Positions 1-6,181 are shown, numbered from the stretch's first letter. The stretch is DNA of 7,772 nt from Thiotrichaceae bacterium (GCA_024762625.1 JANTHA010000098.1:1-7772); one strand, 5' to 3'. Program-made: numbers and translations. The notes: generated from the letters alone by a model not told the origin.

Positions 1-50
1 ATGTTTAAAAAATGTTTAAAAACCGGGTTAGTTTTAAAGCTAACCCGGTT
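1..50 (-). terminator. Intrinsic terminator of the triheme cytochrome c gene
   Basis: An 11-bp perfect stem (21-31 paired with 40-50, AACCGGGTTAG/CTAACCCGGTT) with an 8-nt loop lies ten bases beyond the stop codon of the minus-strand cytochrome gene. Read on the minus strand it is followed by TTTTTAAACATTTTTT, the expected U-rich tail. The tail falls in an 11-bp tandem repeat (ATGTTTAAAAA at 1-11 and 12-22). The stem closes this transcript, so whatever lies left of the window is probably a separate unit. Confidence 0.85.
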
Positions 51-59
51 GGTGAATCA

Positions 60-1190
60 TTAATCGTAATCAGGATTCAACCAGTCTTTTGATGGCGCCA
101 ATTTCTCTTTAGGCGGCTTAATTCGGGATACATAGTTAATAACCATCTGCATATCCTTATCCGAGAAGCCTTTGATTTGTTTAACCATATCCGGGTTTGC
201 ATTGCGGCGTTTTCCATCGCGTATCCATTCAAACTGACGCAGCATATATTTATAATGTTGACCCTGTATCAAAGGGTAGAATTTCTCTGCGTTACCCTCG
301 CCATTCTCACCATGACATTTAATACAGTTATCATGATATAGTTTTTTACCCTGTTCATATTCAGGCGTACCTTCTGCCCATTCGCCCTTACCGTTATCCG
401 GGTTCATGGGGATTTTTGAGATATAAGCAGTTACATCCGCCATTGCCTGTGTTCCACCAATTGCCTCGGGTAATGCAAATGGATACATGGTCGGGTTATC
501 ACGGTTTTTACTACGGATATCCGCTAGCTGTTTGATTAATACAGACTGATGCTGACCCGCCAACTGTGGGAATGTCCCATCCGGTTTACCCCAGCCTTCT
601 GTCAGGTGGCAACCCGCACAAACTTCAAATACTTCAATGCCGTTATCATGATCAGGTTTTAGATGTAGCGCCTCTTCGCGCTCACCGCCTTTCACCATCC
701 AGACCTTTTCGCCAGTGCCATCATGCAACTTTCCAGAAGCGTGTACCGGATCAGTCCTGGTTGTAGAAGCAGCAGATGCTGCAGCACTTGCCGCTGCCGT
801 ATTGGCGGCGGCCTGTTCCTTGGTCGGCGCCTTTGATACAGCCCGACCCGGTTTATAGGGTAGCGTAGAAAGATAGGCTGCAATGGCGTCTATTTCCGCG
901 TCGCTCACCAGATGCATGACGCCTTTCATGGCGGCTGTCTGACCATTGCTGCGCGCGCCACTTTTAATATCTTTAATCTGCTGTGCAAGATACTCTTTAG
1001 CCTGCCCTGCAATTGAGGGATAACCTGCCACCACAGGCGTACTTGCATCTTTACCATGACAGGAATGACAGGTTTTCTCGGTAAATAATTTTGCGCCGTC
1101 AAGATCAGCAGCAAACACTGTACTGGAAACCATTCCAAGACTTGCTGTCATCAGAACAGCGGGAACAGCCGTGTTTAATAGTTTTGACAT
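60..1190 (-). CDS. Periplasmic triheme cytochrome c, candidate electron carrier for NosZ
   Basis: A 376-residue exported cytochrome c with three heme-binding motifs: CHSCH (41-45), CAGCH (191-195) and CIKCH (289-293). Each starts a cytochrome c domain of about 90-100 residues. Plausible axial methionines are M88 or M92, M235 and M335. A Sec signal peptide ends near VFA-A (about residue 27). An Ala/Ser/Thr-rich linker (about 120-150) separates domain 1 from the domain 2-3 pair, which resembles cytochrome c4-type diheme units. The start at 1190 is chosen because GAGGAG (1200-1205) sits 9 nt upstream and the signal peptide then begins properly. An in-frame ATG at 1199 abuts that Shine-Dalgarno, and one at 1277 would run into the FNR box. 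The gene lies downstream of nosZ on the same strand but has its own terminator-isolated promoter with a perfect FNR box. Inferred role: electron delivery to nitrous-oxide reductase. The class is certain, the partner is not. Confidence 0.92.
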   Translation of the reverse strand: MSKLLNTAVPAVLMTASLGMVSSTVFAADLDGAKLFTEKTCHSCHGKDASTPVVAGYPSIAGQAKEYLAQQIKDIKSGARSNGQTAAMKGVMHLVSDAEIDAIAAYLSTLPYKPGRAVSKAPTKEQAAANTAAASAAASAASTTRTDPVHASGKLHDGTGEKVWMVKGGEREEALHLKPDHDNGIEVFEVCAGCHLTEGWGKPDGTFPQLAGQHQSVLIKQLADIRSKNRDNPTMYPFALPEAIGGTQAMADVTAYISKIPMNPDNGKGEWAEGTPEYEQGKKLYHDNCIKCHGENGEGNAEKFYPLIQGQHYKYMLRQFEWIRDGKRRNANPDMVKQIKGFSDKDMQMVINYVSRIKPPKEKLAPSKDWLNPDYD

Positions 1191-1199
1191 GTCATTCAT

Positions 1200-1205
1200 C
1201 TCCTC
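1200..1205 (-). promoter_or_regulatory. Ribosome binding site deciding the cytochrome start
   Basis: GAGGAG on the minus strand, 9 nt from the ATG at 1190 and directly adjacent to the ATG at 1199. The spacing favours the 1190 start (MSKLLN...), whose product begins with a regular signal peptide. Confidence 0.7.
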
Positions 1206-1248
1206 ATGAATTGCATTATAGTAAATTAATTGTAAATTACTGGATAGA

Positions 1249-1290
1249 ATCGTAGGTGCTGGGATTGATATGAACATTGATTCAGATCAA
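1249..1290 (-). promoter_or_regulatory. FNR/DNR-type promoter of the triheme cytochrome gene
   Basis: TTGATTCAGATCAA at 1277-1290 matches all ten defined positions of the FNR/DNR consensus (TTGAT-N4-ATCAA). On the minus strand a -10-like TACGAT (1249-1254, 4 of 6) follows after exactly 22 bp, the class II geometry with the box centred at -41.5. The predicted start of transcription is near 1242, giving a leader of about 52 nt. The stretch without genes (1191-1527) otherwise holds only this leader, AT-rich DNA and the nosZ terminator. Confidence 0.82.
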
Positions 1291-1478
1291 GCAATAAAAG
1301 GGAATTTGAAATCAAGAATATTTCTTTAAATAACAGCAGGTTATGACTGTTGCTTTTTGGCGGTAATTTAATGCGCGAGAAAATCCCTTATAATTAAAAA
1401 GGTAATATTTGCGCTACAATCCGGGTTAATCAATCAAGTCATAGTTTATTTATTATTAAGGTCGACAGACAGGCACTA

Positions 1479-1506
1479 AAAAGGGGATGGCAAGCCATCC
1501 CCTTTT
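1479..1506 (-). terminator. Intrinsic terminator of nosZ
   Basis: A 12-bp perfect stem (1479-1490 with 1495-1506, core GGGGATGG/CCATCCCC) with a 4-nt loop lies 21 bp past the nosZ stop. Its 3' arm continues into TTTTTAG when read on the minus strand. It should separate nosZ transcription from the following cytochrome gene, which agrees with that gene having its own FNR-type promoter. Confidence 0.88.
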
Positions 1507-1527
1507 CACTAATCAAGCATTAACTAT

Positions 1528-3837
1528 TTACTTGATTTTCTTGGCATTATGCTCTTCAAGGTATGTCTTGGCGCGAAGCCCCATGTCGGCAGTTTTAACC
1601 TGATACTGCCACCACTGATTCGCCCAACCCATTGCCTTGTTCCAGTCGCCTTTTTCCGCAAAGTCAGCCGCTTTCTTTTTGGCGTCTTCTGCAAAGCCTA
1701 ACTGGTCGGTCGCATCTTCAACCAACGCGACAACTTCAGGGAAGTCCTTGTAGTTATGGCTGGTAATAAAGCCTACAACCGAATCAATAACACCCTGGGT
1801 TTTGATATTGGTCTTAACCTGCTTGTCATAGTCTTCCTTGGTATAAGTCTGACCTTCTACCAGTCCGCCTTCTTCCTTGAAACCTTTAGGACGCACTAGC
1901 AGATAACCCTGCATTTCAAGGTGAAGCGCAGAACAGAACTCAGTACAGTAGTAAGGATAGACGCCCGGTTTATCCGCTACAAACGTTGCGGATGAGGTTT
2001 TACCAGGCTCAATGGATAACTGAACATTCTGTGCATACATAGCAAAACCGTGTGTCTCATCTTCCGCACGCTCAAGGTTAGTTAAATGAATTGAAACCGT
2101 ATCGCCTTCTGTTACTTCAATCGTCTCTGGCGTGATATGGGAACGAATCGTTGTGCCATAGACATGCACAGTGCACTTGCCCGCATCATCACAGCTACGT
2201 TCGATCTTTTCACGACCCGCGCGCGTTTTCCATTTTGATCTCTTGTCGGTGCGCGAGTTAGTACCTGATTTGTAACGAATCGCAGGTTTGAGCTTGCTCG
2301 CCCTGATAGATGCAACATAGTGCGGTTCGCCCAATGGGATAGGCATATCGTATAACAATTGCATCTTGTCGCCGCTAATATCAATCAGCTGATGATTCTG
2401 TGGATGCAATGGCCCCACAGGATTGAAACGGTCGATTGCGAGTTTATTCAATGCAACCAGATATTTACCCTGAGGTGAAACCGTATCGCCCTCCATGGTC
2501 ATCAAGTGGCCGACGTTGTAGTGAATCGGCAATTGATCAAGCACTTTACCTTCACAGTAATCCCATTTGGTGATCATTGAATCAACATAGATAGAGGTAT
2601 AAACAATACACTTCTTGGAGTCGAACTGGTTATGCAGTGGACCTAAACCAACCGCCACTGATTTATCAAGCGCATCATTGATTGCAATAATGGGAACGCC
2701 ATAGGGATCCTTGCTTTCAAATTTCTTGTCCGCCATTGCCTTTTGAATCTTGGCCCAGTCATACACCCAGGTATGACTATCCAGTTTACCGGCCACGATA
2801 ATCTTGGTGCCATCCGGCGTCACATCAACACCGTGCGGGCTTTTAGGCTCGGGAATCAGATAAAACAAATCGTTGGCGACTGCTTCTTTCATGGAAATAA
2901 GCGTCGAACCATTGACTTTCTTTCCAATCTTACCCGCTGCAACCAGTTCAGACGCCTTTTTCCAGTTGGTTACGTGCAAGAAGTCGGTATCCTTGGAAGA
3001 ACAACCCGCCTCGTAGGGAGGACGTCCCTTCTCGATGCCGCCTACATAACGCTCGGAACAGAATGAATTGGTAAAACCCCATCCATAAGAAGGCCCTTTG
3101 CCCGCATCGGATAAATCCTGCGAATAAGGAGGAAACTCAAATGTAAAAGACGCATCCGGCTTGATTCGCCCTTCTTCCTTGTCGAATTTCCAGTAAGTCA
3201 AACCACCGCGGAACTCATCATTAAACTTGTTTAACGAGACAACGGAACTATTGCCTTTATAAGGCGCCGCATATTGCGTGGCTTCCATCACATACTCGGT
3301 ATTTGGCGTTACAAAAGCGCCGCCATGCTCCGACCTGAAGAACGGGTTGACCACGATCTGCTTGGTCTCAAAGTCGTGCAGATCAATAACGGCCAAACGC
3401 GGATTTGCCTTGTCATTGATAAATAGGAATTTACCATCCGAATCTCCGTCGGTTTCGGATAGAGCCGGGTGATGGGTATCGCCATAGACAATATCCTTGC
3501 CTTCAATGCGACCCTGGGCAAGCACTGCTTTTGATTCATCATCAAAGCCGTAACCTTGCCATGGTTCAGGCGTAAATACGCCAATATACTTAAGAATACG
3601 CATGGACGGGATGCCATAAACAATAACCTGGCCAGACTGACCGCCAGAGCTGAACGCAAGAAACTCGTCGCGTCCGCCTGTGGGCGTATAGGTTTTTGCC
3701 GCTGCCAGAATATCTTTCTCGGTTAAACCACGCGCTTTCATTACATCCTGTAGCGAATCAGCCATCACTGGCCCAGCGGTAAAACCCAGAAATGAAGCGA
3801 CAATCGACGTCGCCATCATTTTTTTCATTAATTTCAT
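1528..3837 (-). CDS. nosZ: Nitrous-oxide reductase NosZ, clade II (Sec-exported) type
   Basis: Periplasmic copper enzyme reducing N2O to N2, 769 residues. The seven CuZ histidines are visible: H122/H123 (DTHHPALSETDG), H171 (SEHGGAF), H335 (SPHGVDV), H402 (PLHNQF), H444 (VGHLMT) and H506 (GEPHYV). CuA lies in the C-terminal cupredoxin domain: H596, then C631, C635, H639 and M642 in CTEFCSALHLEM. The 35-residue H-to-C spacing is the usual one. The signal peptide (1-26, cut after VMA) has no twin arginine, which marks the Sec-exported clade II; clade I NosZ uses Tat. About 120 residues follow the CuA domain (650-769). They are charged, apparently helical and Trp-rich near 732-743, with no CxxCH heme motif, whereas typical clade I enzymes end near residue 640. 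AGGAG at 3844-3848 lies 6 nt before the ATG and fixes the start. The gene stands alone between an FNR-type promoter and a terminator. No maturation genes (nosD/F/Y/L) are seen here. Confidence 0.98.
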   Translation of the reverse strand: MKLMKKMMATSIVASFLGFTAGPVMADSLQDVMKARGLTEKDILAAAKTYTPTGGRDEFLAFSSGGQSGQVIVYGIPSMRILKYIGVFTPEPWQGYGFDDESKAVLAQGRIEGKDIVYGDTHHPALSETDGDSDGKFLFINDKANPRLAVIDLHDFETKQIVVNPFFRSEHGGAFVTPNTEYVMEATQYAAPYKGNSSVVSLNKFNDEFRGGLTYWKFDKEEGRIKPDASFTFEFPPYSQDLSDAGKGPSYGWGFTNSFCSERYVGGIEKGRPPYEAGCSSKDTDFLHVTNWKKASELVAAGKIGKKVNGSTLISMKEAVANDLFYLIPEPKSPHGVDVTPDGTKIIVAGKLDSHTWVYDWAKIQKAMADKKFESKDPYGVPIIAINDALDKSVAVGLGPLHNQFDSKKCIVYTSIYVDSMITKWDYCEGKVLDQLPIHYNVGHLMTMEGDTVSPQGKYLVALNKLAIDRFNPVGPLHPQNHQLIDISGDKMQLLYDMPIPLGEPHYVASIRASKLKPAIRYKSGTNSRTDKRSKWKTRAGREKIERSCDDAGKCTVHVYGTTIRSHITPETIEVTEGDTVSIHLTNLERAEDETHGFAMYAQNVQLSIEPGKTSSATFVADKPGVYPYYCTEFCSALHLEMQGYLLVRPKGFKEEGGLVEGQTYTKEDYDKQVKTNIKTQGVIDSVVGFITSHNYKDFPEVVALVEDATDQLGFAEDAKKKAADFAEKGDWNKAMGWANQWWQYQVKTADMGLRAKTYLEEHNAKKIK

Positions 3838-3843
3838 ATATAT

Positions 3844-3848
3844 CTCCT
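3844..3848 (-). promoter_or_regulatory. nosZ ribosome binding site
   Basis: AGGAG on the minus strand, 6 nt upstream of the ATG at 3837. It supports the first methionine of MKLMKKMM over the in-frame methionines at residues 4, 7 and 8. Confidence 0.8.
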
Positions 3849-3956
3849 CTCAAGAACCGATTAGTAGTAGGCGGTTATTGCACAGTCATTTGCGCCTATC
3901 CCGTACCATCTTTTTAGATAAACAACAAAAACTGTGGCATATCACACACCCTCAAG

Positions 3957-3998
3957 AGTGTAGACTGTCATTGAAATGCATCAATTGACCTACATCAA
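3957..3998 (-). promoter_or_regulatory. nosZ promoter with tandem FNR/DNR-type boxes
   Basis: Two 14-bp FNR-like sites abut without a gap. Box 1 is TTGAAATGCATCAA (3971-3984) and box 2 is TTGACCTACATCAA (3985-3998). Each matches 9 of 10 consensus positions, the one difference being the T of TTGAT. From box 2, a minus-strand -10-like TACACT (3957-3962, 4 of 6) lies 22 bp away, the same spacing as at the cytochrome promoter, and predicts a start near 3950 and a leader of about 113 nt. Box 1 then covers the -35 to -10 spacer, where a bound regulator could repress. Alternatively box 1 drives a closer, less well-matched promoter. Confidence 0.75.
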
Positions 3999-4026
3999 GC
4001 CCTTTAAGCAGAACTGCCATTAGGCT
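3971..4026 (+). promoter_or_regulatory. Putative divergent FNR-type promoter for the ubiE-cytochrome operon
   Basis: The same two boxes face the plus-strand genes. Box 2 (3985-3998) is followed after 22 bp by TAGGCT (4021-4026), a weak -10 (3 of 6), predicting a start near 4033 and a leader of about 22 nt. Box 1 would then be an upstream site near -55. The geometry is exact but the -10 is poor, so control of this operon by the boxes is a reasonable inference only. Confidence 0.45.
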
Positions 4027-4054
4027 TGAATTAACCATTAATCGACAAGAAAAC

Positions 4055-4774
4055 ATGAAAAAAATTGACCTTGATCAAACTTTCGGAAAAAAGAAAGTCA
4101 AATCACAACAACGTGAAAAATTAATCCGGCGCGTCTTTAATAAAGTGGCTCCCCGTTATGACCTGATGAACGATGTCATGAGTTTTGGCATTCATCGTTT
4201 ATGGAAAAACAGACTGGCAAGGCTCGCTAACCCTCAAGCCCGCCAAATCATTGTTGATCTGGCGGGCGGCACCGGCGATATTGCACTTAAACTATCTCAT
4301 CCGAACCGCTCGGTTTATATAGCCGACCCTTCCCTGGAAATGATGAAGCAGGGCCTAAACAGGCATGATATCCCCTGCATCGCCACCACTGGCGAACAAC
4401 TGGCTTTTGCAGATAATTCCGTCGATACCATCACGGTTGCGTTTGGCGTACGCAATATGACGCATATGAAACAGGGACTGGCAGAAATTCACCGCGTGTT
4501 AAAACCTGGCGGACGCATGTTATGTCTGGAATTTTCCCGACCACAAAAATGGCTTAAACCCTTTTACGACTGGCATTCCTACCATATAATCCCGCGCCTT
4601 GGCGCATGGGTTGCAGGACAAGCAGAGGCCTATACCTACCTGATTGAGTCAATTCGCCGTTTCCCCGATCAGGAAGAAATGAAACGCATCATGGAGACAA
4701 GCGGATTTAACAAGGTGCGTTACCGCAACCTTTCGTTTGGCATCGCCTGTATTCATATCGGCGTAAAAAAATAG
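4055..4774 (+). CDS. ubiE: UbiE/MenG (COQ5) family quinone C-methyltransferase
   Basis: A 239-residue cytosolic SAM-dependent methyltransferase of the family that C-methylates demethylmenaquinone and the benzoquinol intermediate of ubiquinone synthesis. Both family signatures are present: YDLMNDVMSFGIHRLW (35-50) and RVLKPGGRMLCLEFS (147-161). SAM motif I is VDLAGGTGD (67-75), with the following acidic residue D91 (IADPS). The length is close to E. coli UbiE (251). The start is the first ATG; only a weak purine stretch (ACAAGA) precedes it, so expression may be modest. The gene diverges from nosZ and is followed after 13 bp by a cytochrome c gene, probably one operon. This location suggests a paralogue serving anaerobic N2O respiration, for example menaquinone supply. 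It could instead be the organism's only ubiE; the window cannot distinguish these. Confidence 0.9.
   Translation: MKKIDLDQTFGKKKVKSQQREKLIRRVFNKVAPRYDLMNDVMSFGIHRLWKNRLARLANPQARQIIVDLAGGTGDIALKLSHPNRSVYIADPSLEMMKQGLNRHDIPCIATTGEQLAFADNSVDTITVAFGVRNMTHMKQGLAEIHRVLKPGGRMLCLEFSRPQKWLKPFYDWHSYHIIPRLGAWVAGQAEAYTYLIESIRRFPDQEEMKRIMETSGFNKVRYRNLSFGIACIHIGVKK
4065..4078. promoter_or_regulatory. FNR-like site inside the start of ubiE
   Basis: TTGACCTTGATCAA matches 9 of 10 consensus positions and lies 10 nt after the ATG, over codons 4-8 (I-D-L-D-Q). If bound it would sit downstream of the predicted start of transcription and act as a roadblock. It may equally be a chance result of the codons, so the call is tentative. 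Confidence 0.3.
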
Positions 4775-4787
4775 TCGAATAACATTA

Positions 4788-5639
4788 ATGATATTCCAAA
4801 GAAACAATCATAACATGATGACTTTATTACATATTATATATTTTATTTTAACAAGCCTGGCTCTGATCACAACGCTTAGTATTGAAGCTACAGGAGCAAC
4901 GGAAGCCACAGGAACAGCCAACACCACCAAACAGACCGACAAACAATCTATCGAGGAAAACAAATACACCCCGCAGGATCTGATCAAGGCGGCGCACAAA
5001 ATCAAAAAAATGTTTGACCTGGAAAACCACGATTACGATAAATACACGGGCGATGAAATAAATCAGGTCTGCGCCGGCTGTCACGATGAATTTGGAATGG
5101 GCGGCAAGGATGGCAAATATCCGCGTATCGCAGGCTTGCCGGTTGAATACATTATCAAGGAAATCGTGCTGTTCCGCGAACGCCTGCGACCTAATATCGC
5201 CATGGTTGAACATGTTGAAGAACGCCAGTTATCCAACAATGAGGTCATGGATATTGCCATTTTTCTGAATAAAATCAAACTAAACAATCGTCTATCCAAA
5301 ATTGACGAGACTGCGCCCGGTTTCGACGCTTACGCGCGCCTACAGGAAGCCAAGGCGGTGATCCAGATTGGTCGTGCGCCGGGCGATGCTGAAAAAGGAA
5401 AAAAATTGTATAACAGGGAATGCAAATCCTGCCATGGCAGACAAGGCGAAGGCGACCAGAAAAAAGCCATCCCGATGCTCGCCGGACAATATACCAATTA
5501 CCTGTGGCGTCAGCTTGACATGTATTTAAACGGTAAACGCCTGAATGACGAAGACGACCCCGAAGAGGAATTTTTAAAGAGCTTTAGCAAAAAACAGTTG
5601 CAGGACATGTTGGCCTATATTTCCATACTGGATGATTAA
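4788..5639 (+). CDS. Diheme cytochrome c, paralogue of the triheme protein's last two domains
   Basis: An exported c-type cytochrome of up to 283 residues with heme motifs CAGCH (95-99) and CKSCH (212-216). A hydrophobic segment (about 12-31) acts as signal peptide or N-terminal anchor; no clear cleavage site is visible. A Thr/Ala/Glu-rich stretch (32-58) precedes the first domain. Both heme domains resemble domains 2 and 3 of the triheme cytochrome encoded at 60-1190: shared CAGCH...G.G.KDG..P..AG after heme 1 and GKKLY...C..CHG..GEG...YLWRQL after heme 2. M139 is a plausible sixth ligand of heme 1. The corresponding position of heme 2 (M335 in the triheme protein) falls in an acidic run, DEDDPEEE, with no methionine. 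The start is uncertain: ATG at 4788 has no clear Shine-Dalgarno, and ATGs at 4815 and 4818 are alternatives that keep the hydrophobic segment. Probably co-transcribed with ubiE; a role in electron transfer to NosZ is inferred from location. Confidence 0.88.
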   Translation: MIFQRNNHNMMTLLHIIYFILTSLALITTLSIEATGATEATGTANTTKQTDKQSIEENKYTPQDLIKAAHKIKKMFDLENHDYDKYTGDEINQVCAGCHDEFGMGGKDGKYPRIAGLPVEYIIKEIVLFRERLRPNIAMVEHVEERQLSNNEVMDIAIFLNKIKLNNRLSKIDETAPGFDAYARLQEAKAVIQIGRAPGDAEKGKKLYNRECKSCHGRQGEGDQKKAIPMLAGQYTNYLWRQLDMYLNGKRLNDEDDPEEEFLKSFSKKQLQDMLAYISILDD

Positions 5640-5651
5640 TTGAACCAGACC

Positions 5652-5689
5652 CAAACAAATAATCCCGCATTTGCGGGATTATTTGTTTG
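5652..5689. terminator. Bidirectional terminator between convergent genes
   Basis: A perfect 17-bp stem (5652-5668 with 5673-5689) encloses a 4-nt loop. The GC core CCCGC/GCGGG is flanked by A/T-rich arms that give T-rich 3' ends on both strands. It starts 12 bp after the stop of the plus-strand diheme cytochrome and lies 17 bp beyond the stop of the minus-strand DUF2892 gene, so it can end both transcripts. Confidence 0.88.
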
Positions 5690-5706
5690 CAAAAGGGCTA
5701 GTTATT

Positions 5707-5916
5707 TTAACCGCTTTTCTTTGTCTTGCAGGTGCTTATTCCCAGCAAGGAATAAGGCGGACACCAGCCAATCAATCCTGTCAGTAGAGGAACAAGACCG
5801 ATCAGCGCCCACAAATTGAAAGTCCCGGTTGTTTGCCAACCATAAGCGCCCCAGCCAAGAATGGCCAGACCGATAACAATTCTCAAAACACGGTCAATGC
5901 CGCCAACGTTTTTCAT
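5707..5916 (-). CDS. Small DUF2892 (YgaP-like) inner-membrane protein
   Basis: A 69-residue membrane protein with the DUF2892 layout: N-terminal MKNVGGIDRVLRIVIG, two hydrophobic helices (about 10-28 and 33-50) and a C-terminal CPPYSLLGISTC (52-63) with two cysteines, then a basic tail. The domain's biochemical role is not established. It is found alone or fused to rhodanese (YgaP) and often lies in sulfur or redox contexts. AGGAG (5924-5928) sits 7 nt before the ATG at 5916 and decides the start; a longer reading from 6039 would add an unrelated 41-residue leader. The gene is convergent with the diheme cytochrome and has its own sigma70-like promoter. A link to N2O respiration is not shown. 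Confidence 0.88.
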   Translation of the reverse strand: MKNVGGIDRVLRIVIGLAILGWGAYGWQTTGTFNLWALIGLVPLLTGLIGWCPPYSLLGISTCKTKKSG

Positions 5917-5964
5917 GTGTTTTCTCCTATGCGAATTCCAAAAAATGTTTGCCAAAGCAACAGC

Positions 5965-5993
5965 ATCATAAGCATAGCGCAACTTTGTGTCTG
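5965..5993 (-). promoter_or_regulatory. Sigma70-like promoter of the DUF2892 gene
   Basis: On the minus strand, -35 CAGACA (5988-5993, 4 of 6) and -10 TATGAT (5965-5970, 5 of 6) are separated by 17 bp. The predicted start is near 5958, a leader of about 41 nt. No FNR-type box overlaps it, unlike the three promoters around nosZ. Confidence 0.4.
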
Positions 5994-6044
5994 TAACCTG
6001 AGTCACACAATGATCAGCTTTTTTAACCCGAATTTTCATGGTGA

Positions 6045-6164
6045 TGCTGAATTTTGGGAAAATCTCGGCGAGGCAGTTCGTTCGATCGTCCGAAAAGCAT
6101 AGCCGTAGCTATGTTTACAGGAAGATCGGGCGAAATGACTGTTGAGATTTTTTCAAAAACAGCA
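6045..6164. repeat. Palindromic intergenic element of about 120 bp (REP/MITE-like)
   Basis: The two halves are imperfect inverted copies. TGCTG (6045-6049) pairs with CAGCA (6160-6164), AAAATCTC (6059-6066) with GAGATTTT (6144-6151), and GGCAGT...TCG near 6072-6080 with CGAAATGACTG near 6131-6141. The centre is CATAGC-CGTA-GCTATG (6098-6113). It carries no coding signal. Such long imperfect palindromes are typical of dispersed non-coding repeats or miniature transposable elements, but only one copy lies in this window. It could also fold in RNA downstream of the regulator gene. It fills most of the gene-free stretch 5917-6230. Confidence 0.6.
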
Positions 6165-6181
6165 GAACGAGCCTGAGTAAA

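Noticed and set aside
1..22. Tandem ATGTTTAAAAA repeat as a mobile-element end or iteron
   Set aside because: Only two 11-bp units, and they coincide with the T-rich tail expected of the adjacent terminator.
1191..1277. Longer reading of the triheme cytochrome starting at 1277 or 1199
   Set aside because: The 1277 start overlaps the FNR box and the predicted promoter, and adds residues ahead of a complete signal peptide. The 1199 ATG touches the Shine-Dalgarno. The 1190 start has proper spacing.
3309..3659. 116-codon open frame on the minus strand inside nosZ, and similar frames elsewhere in nosZ and the cytochromes
   Set aside because: They are out-of-frame readings of strongly conserved enzymes, with no family features or ribosome binding sites.
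1528..3837. Clade I (Tat-exported) NosZ
   Set aside because: The signal peptide has no twin-arginine motif, only lysines before the hydrophobic core, and the protein is longer than the usual clade I length.
5981..6010. TTGTGT...ACACAA inverted arms upstream of DUF2892 as a CRP or FNR operator
   Set aside because: The half-sites and the 14-bp spacing fit neither TGTGA-N6-TCACA nor TTGAT-N4-ATCAA.
5917..6039. N-terminal extension of the DUF2892 protein to 6039
   Set aside because: The extra 41 residues do not fit the domain, and AGGAG lies 7 nt ahead of the ATG at 5916.
5833..6102. Plus-strand open frame of 89 codons across the DUF2892 gene and the palindrome
   Set aside because: It is antisense to a convincing gene, runs through non-coding repeat sequence and encodes no recognisable domain.
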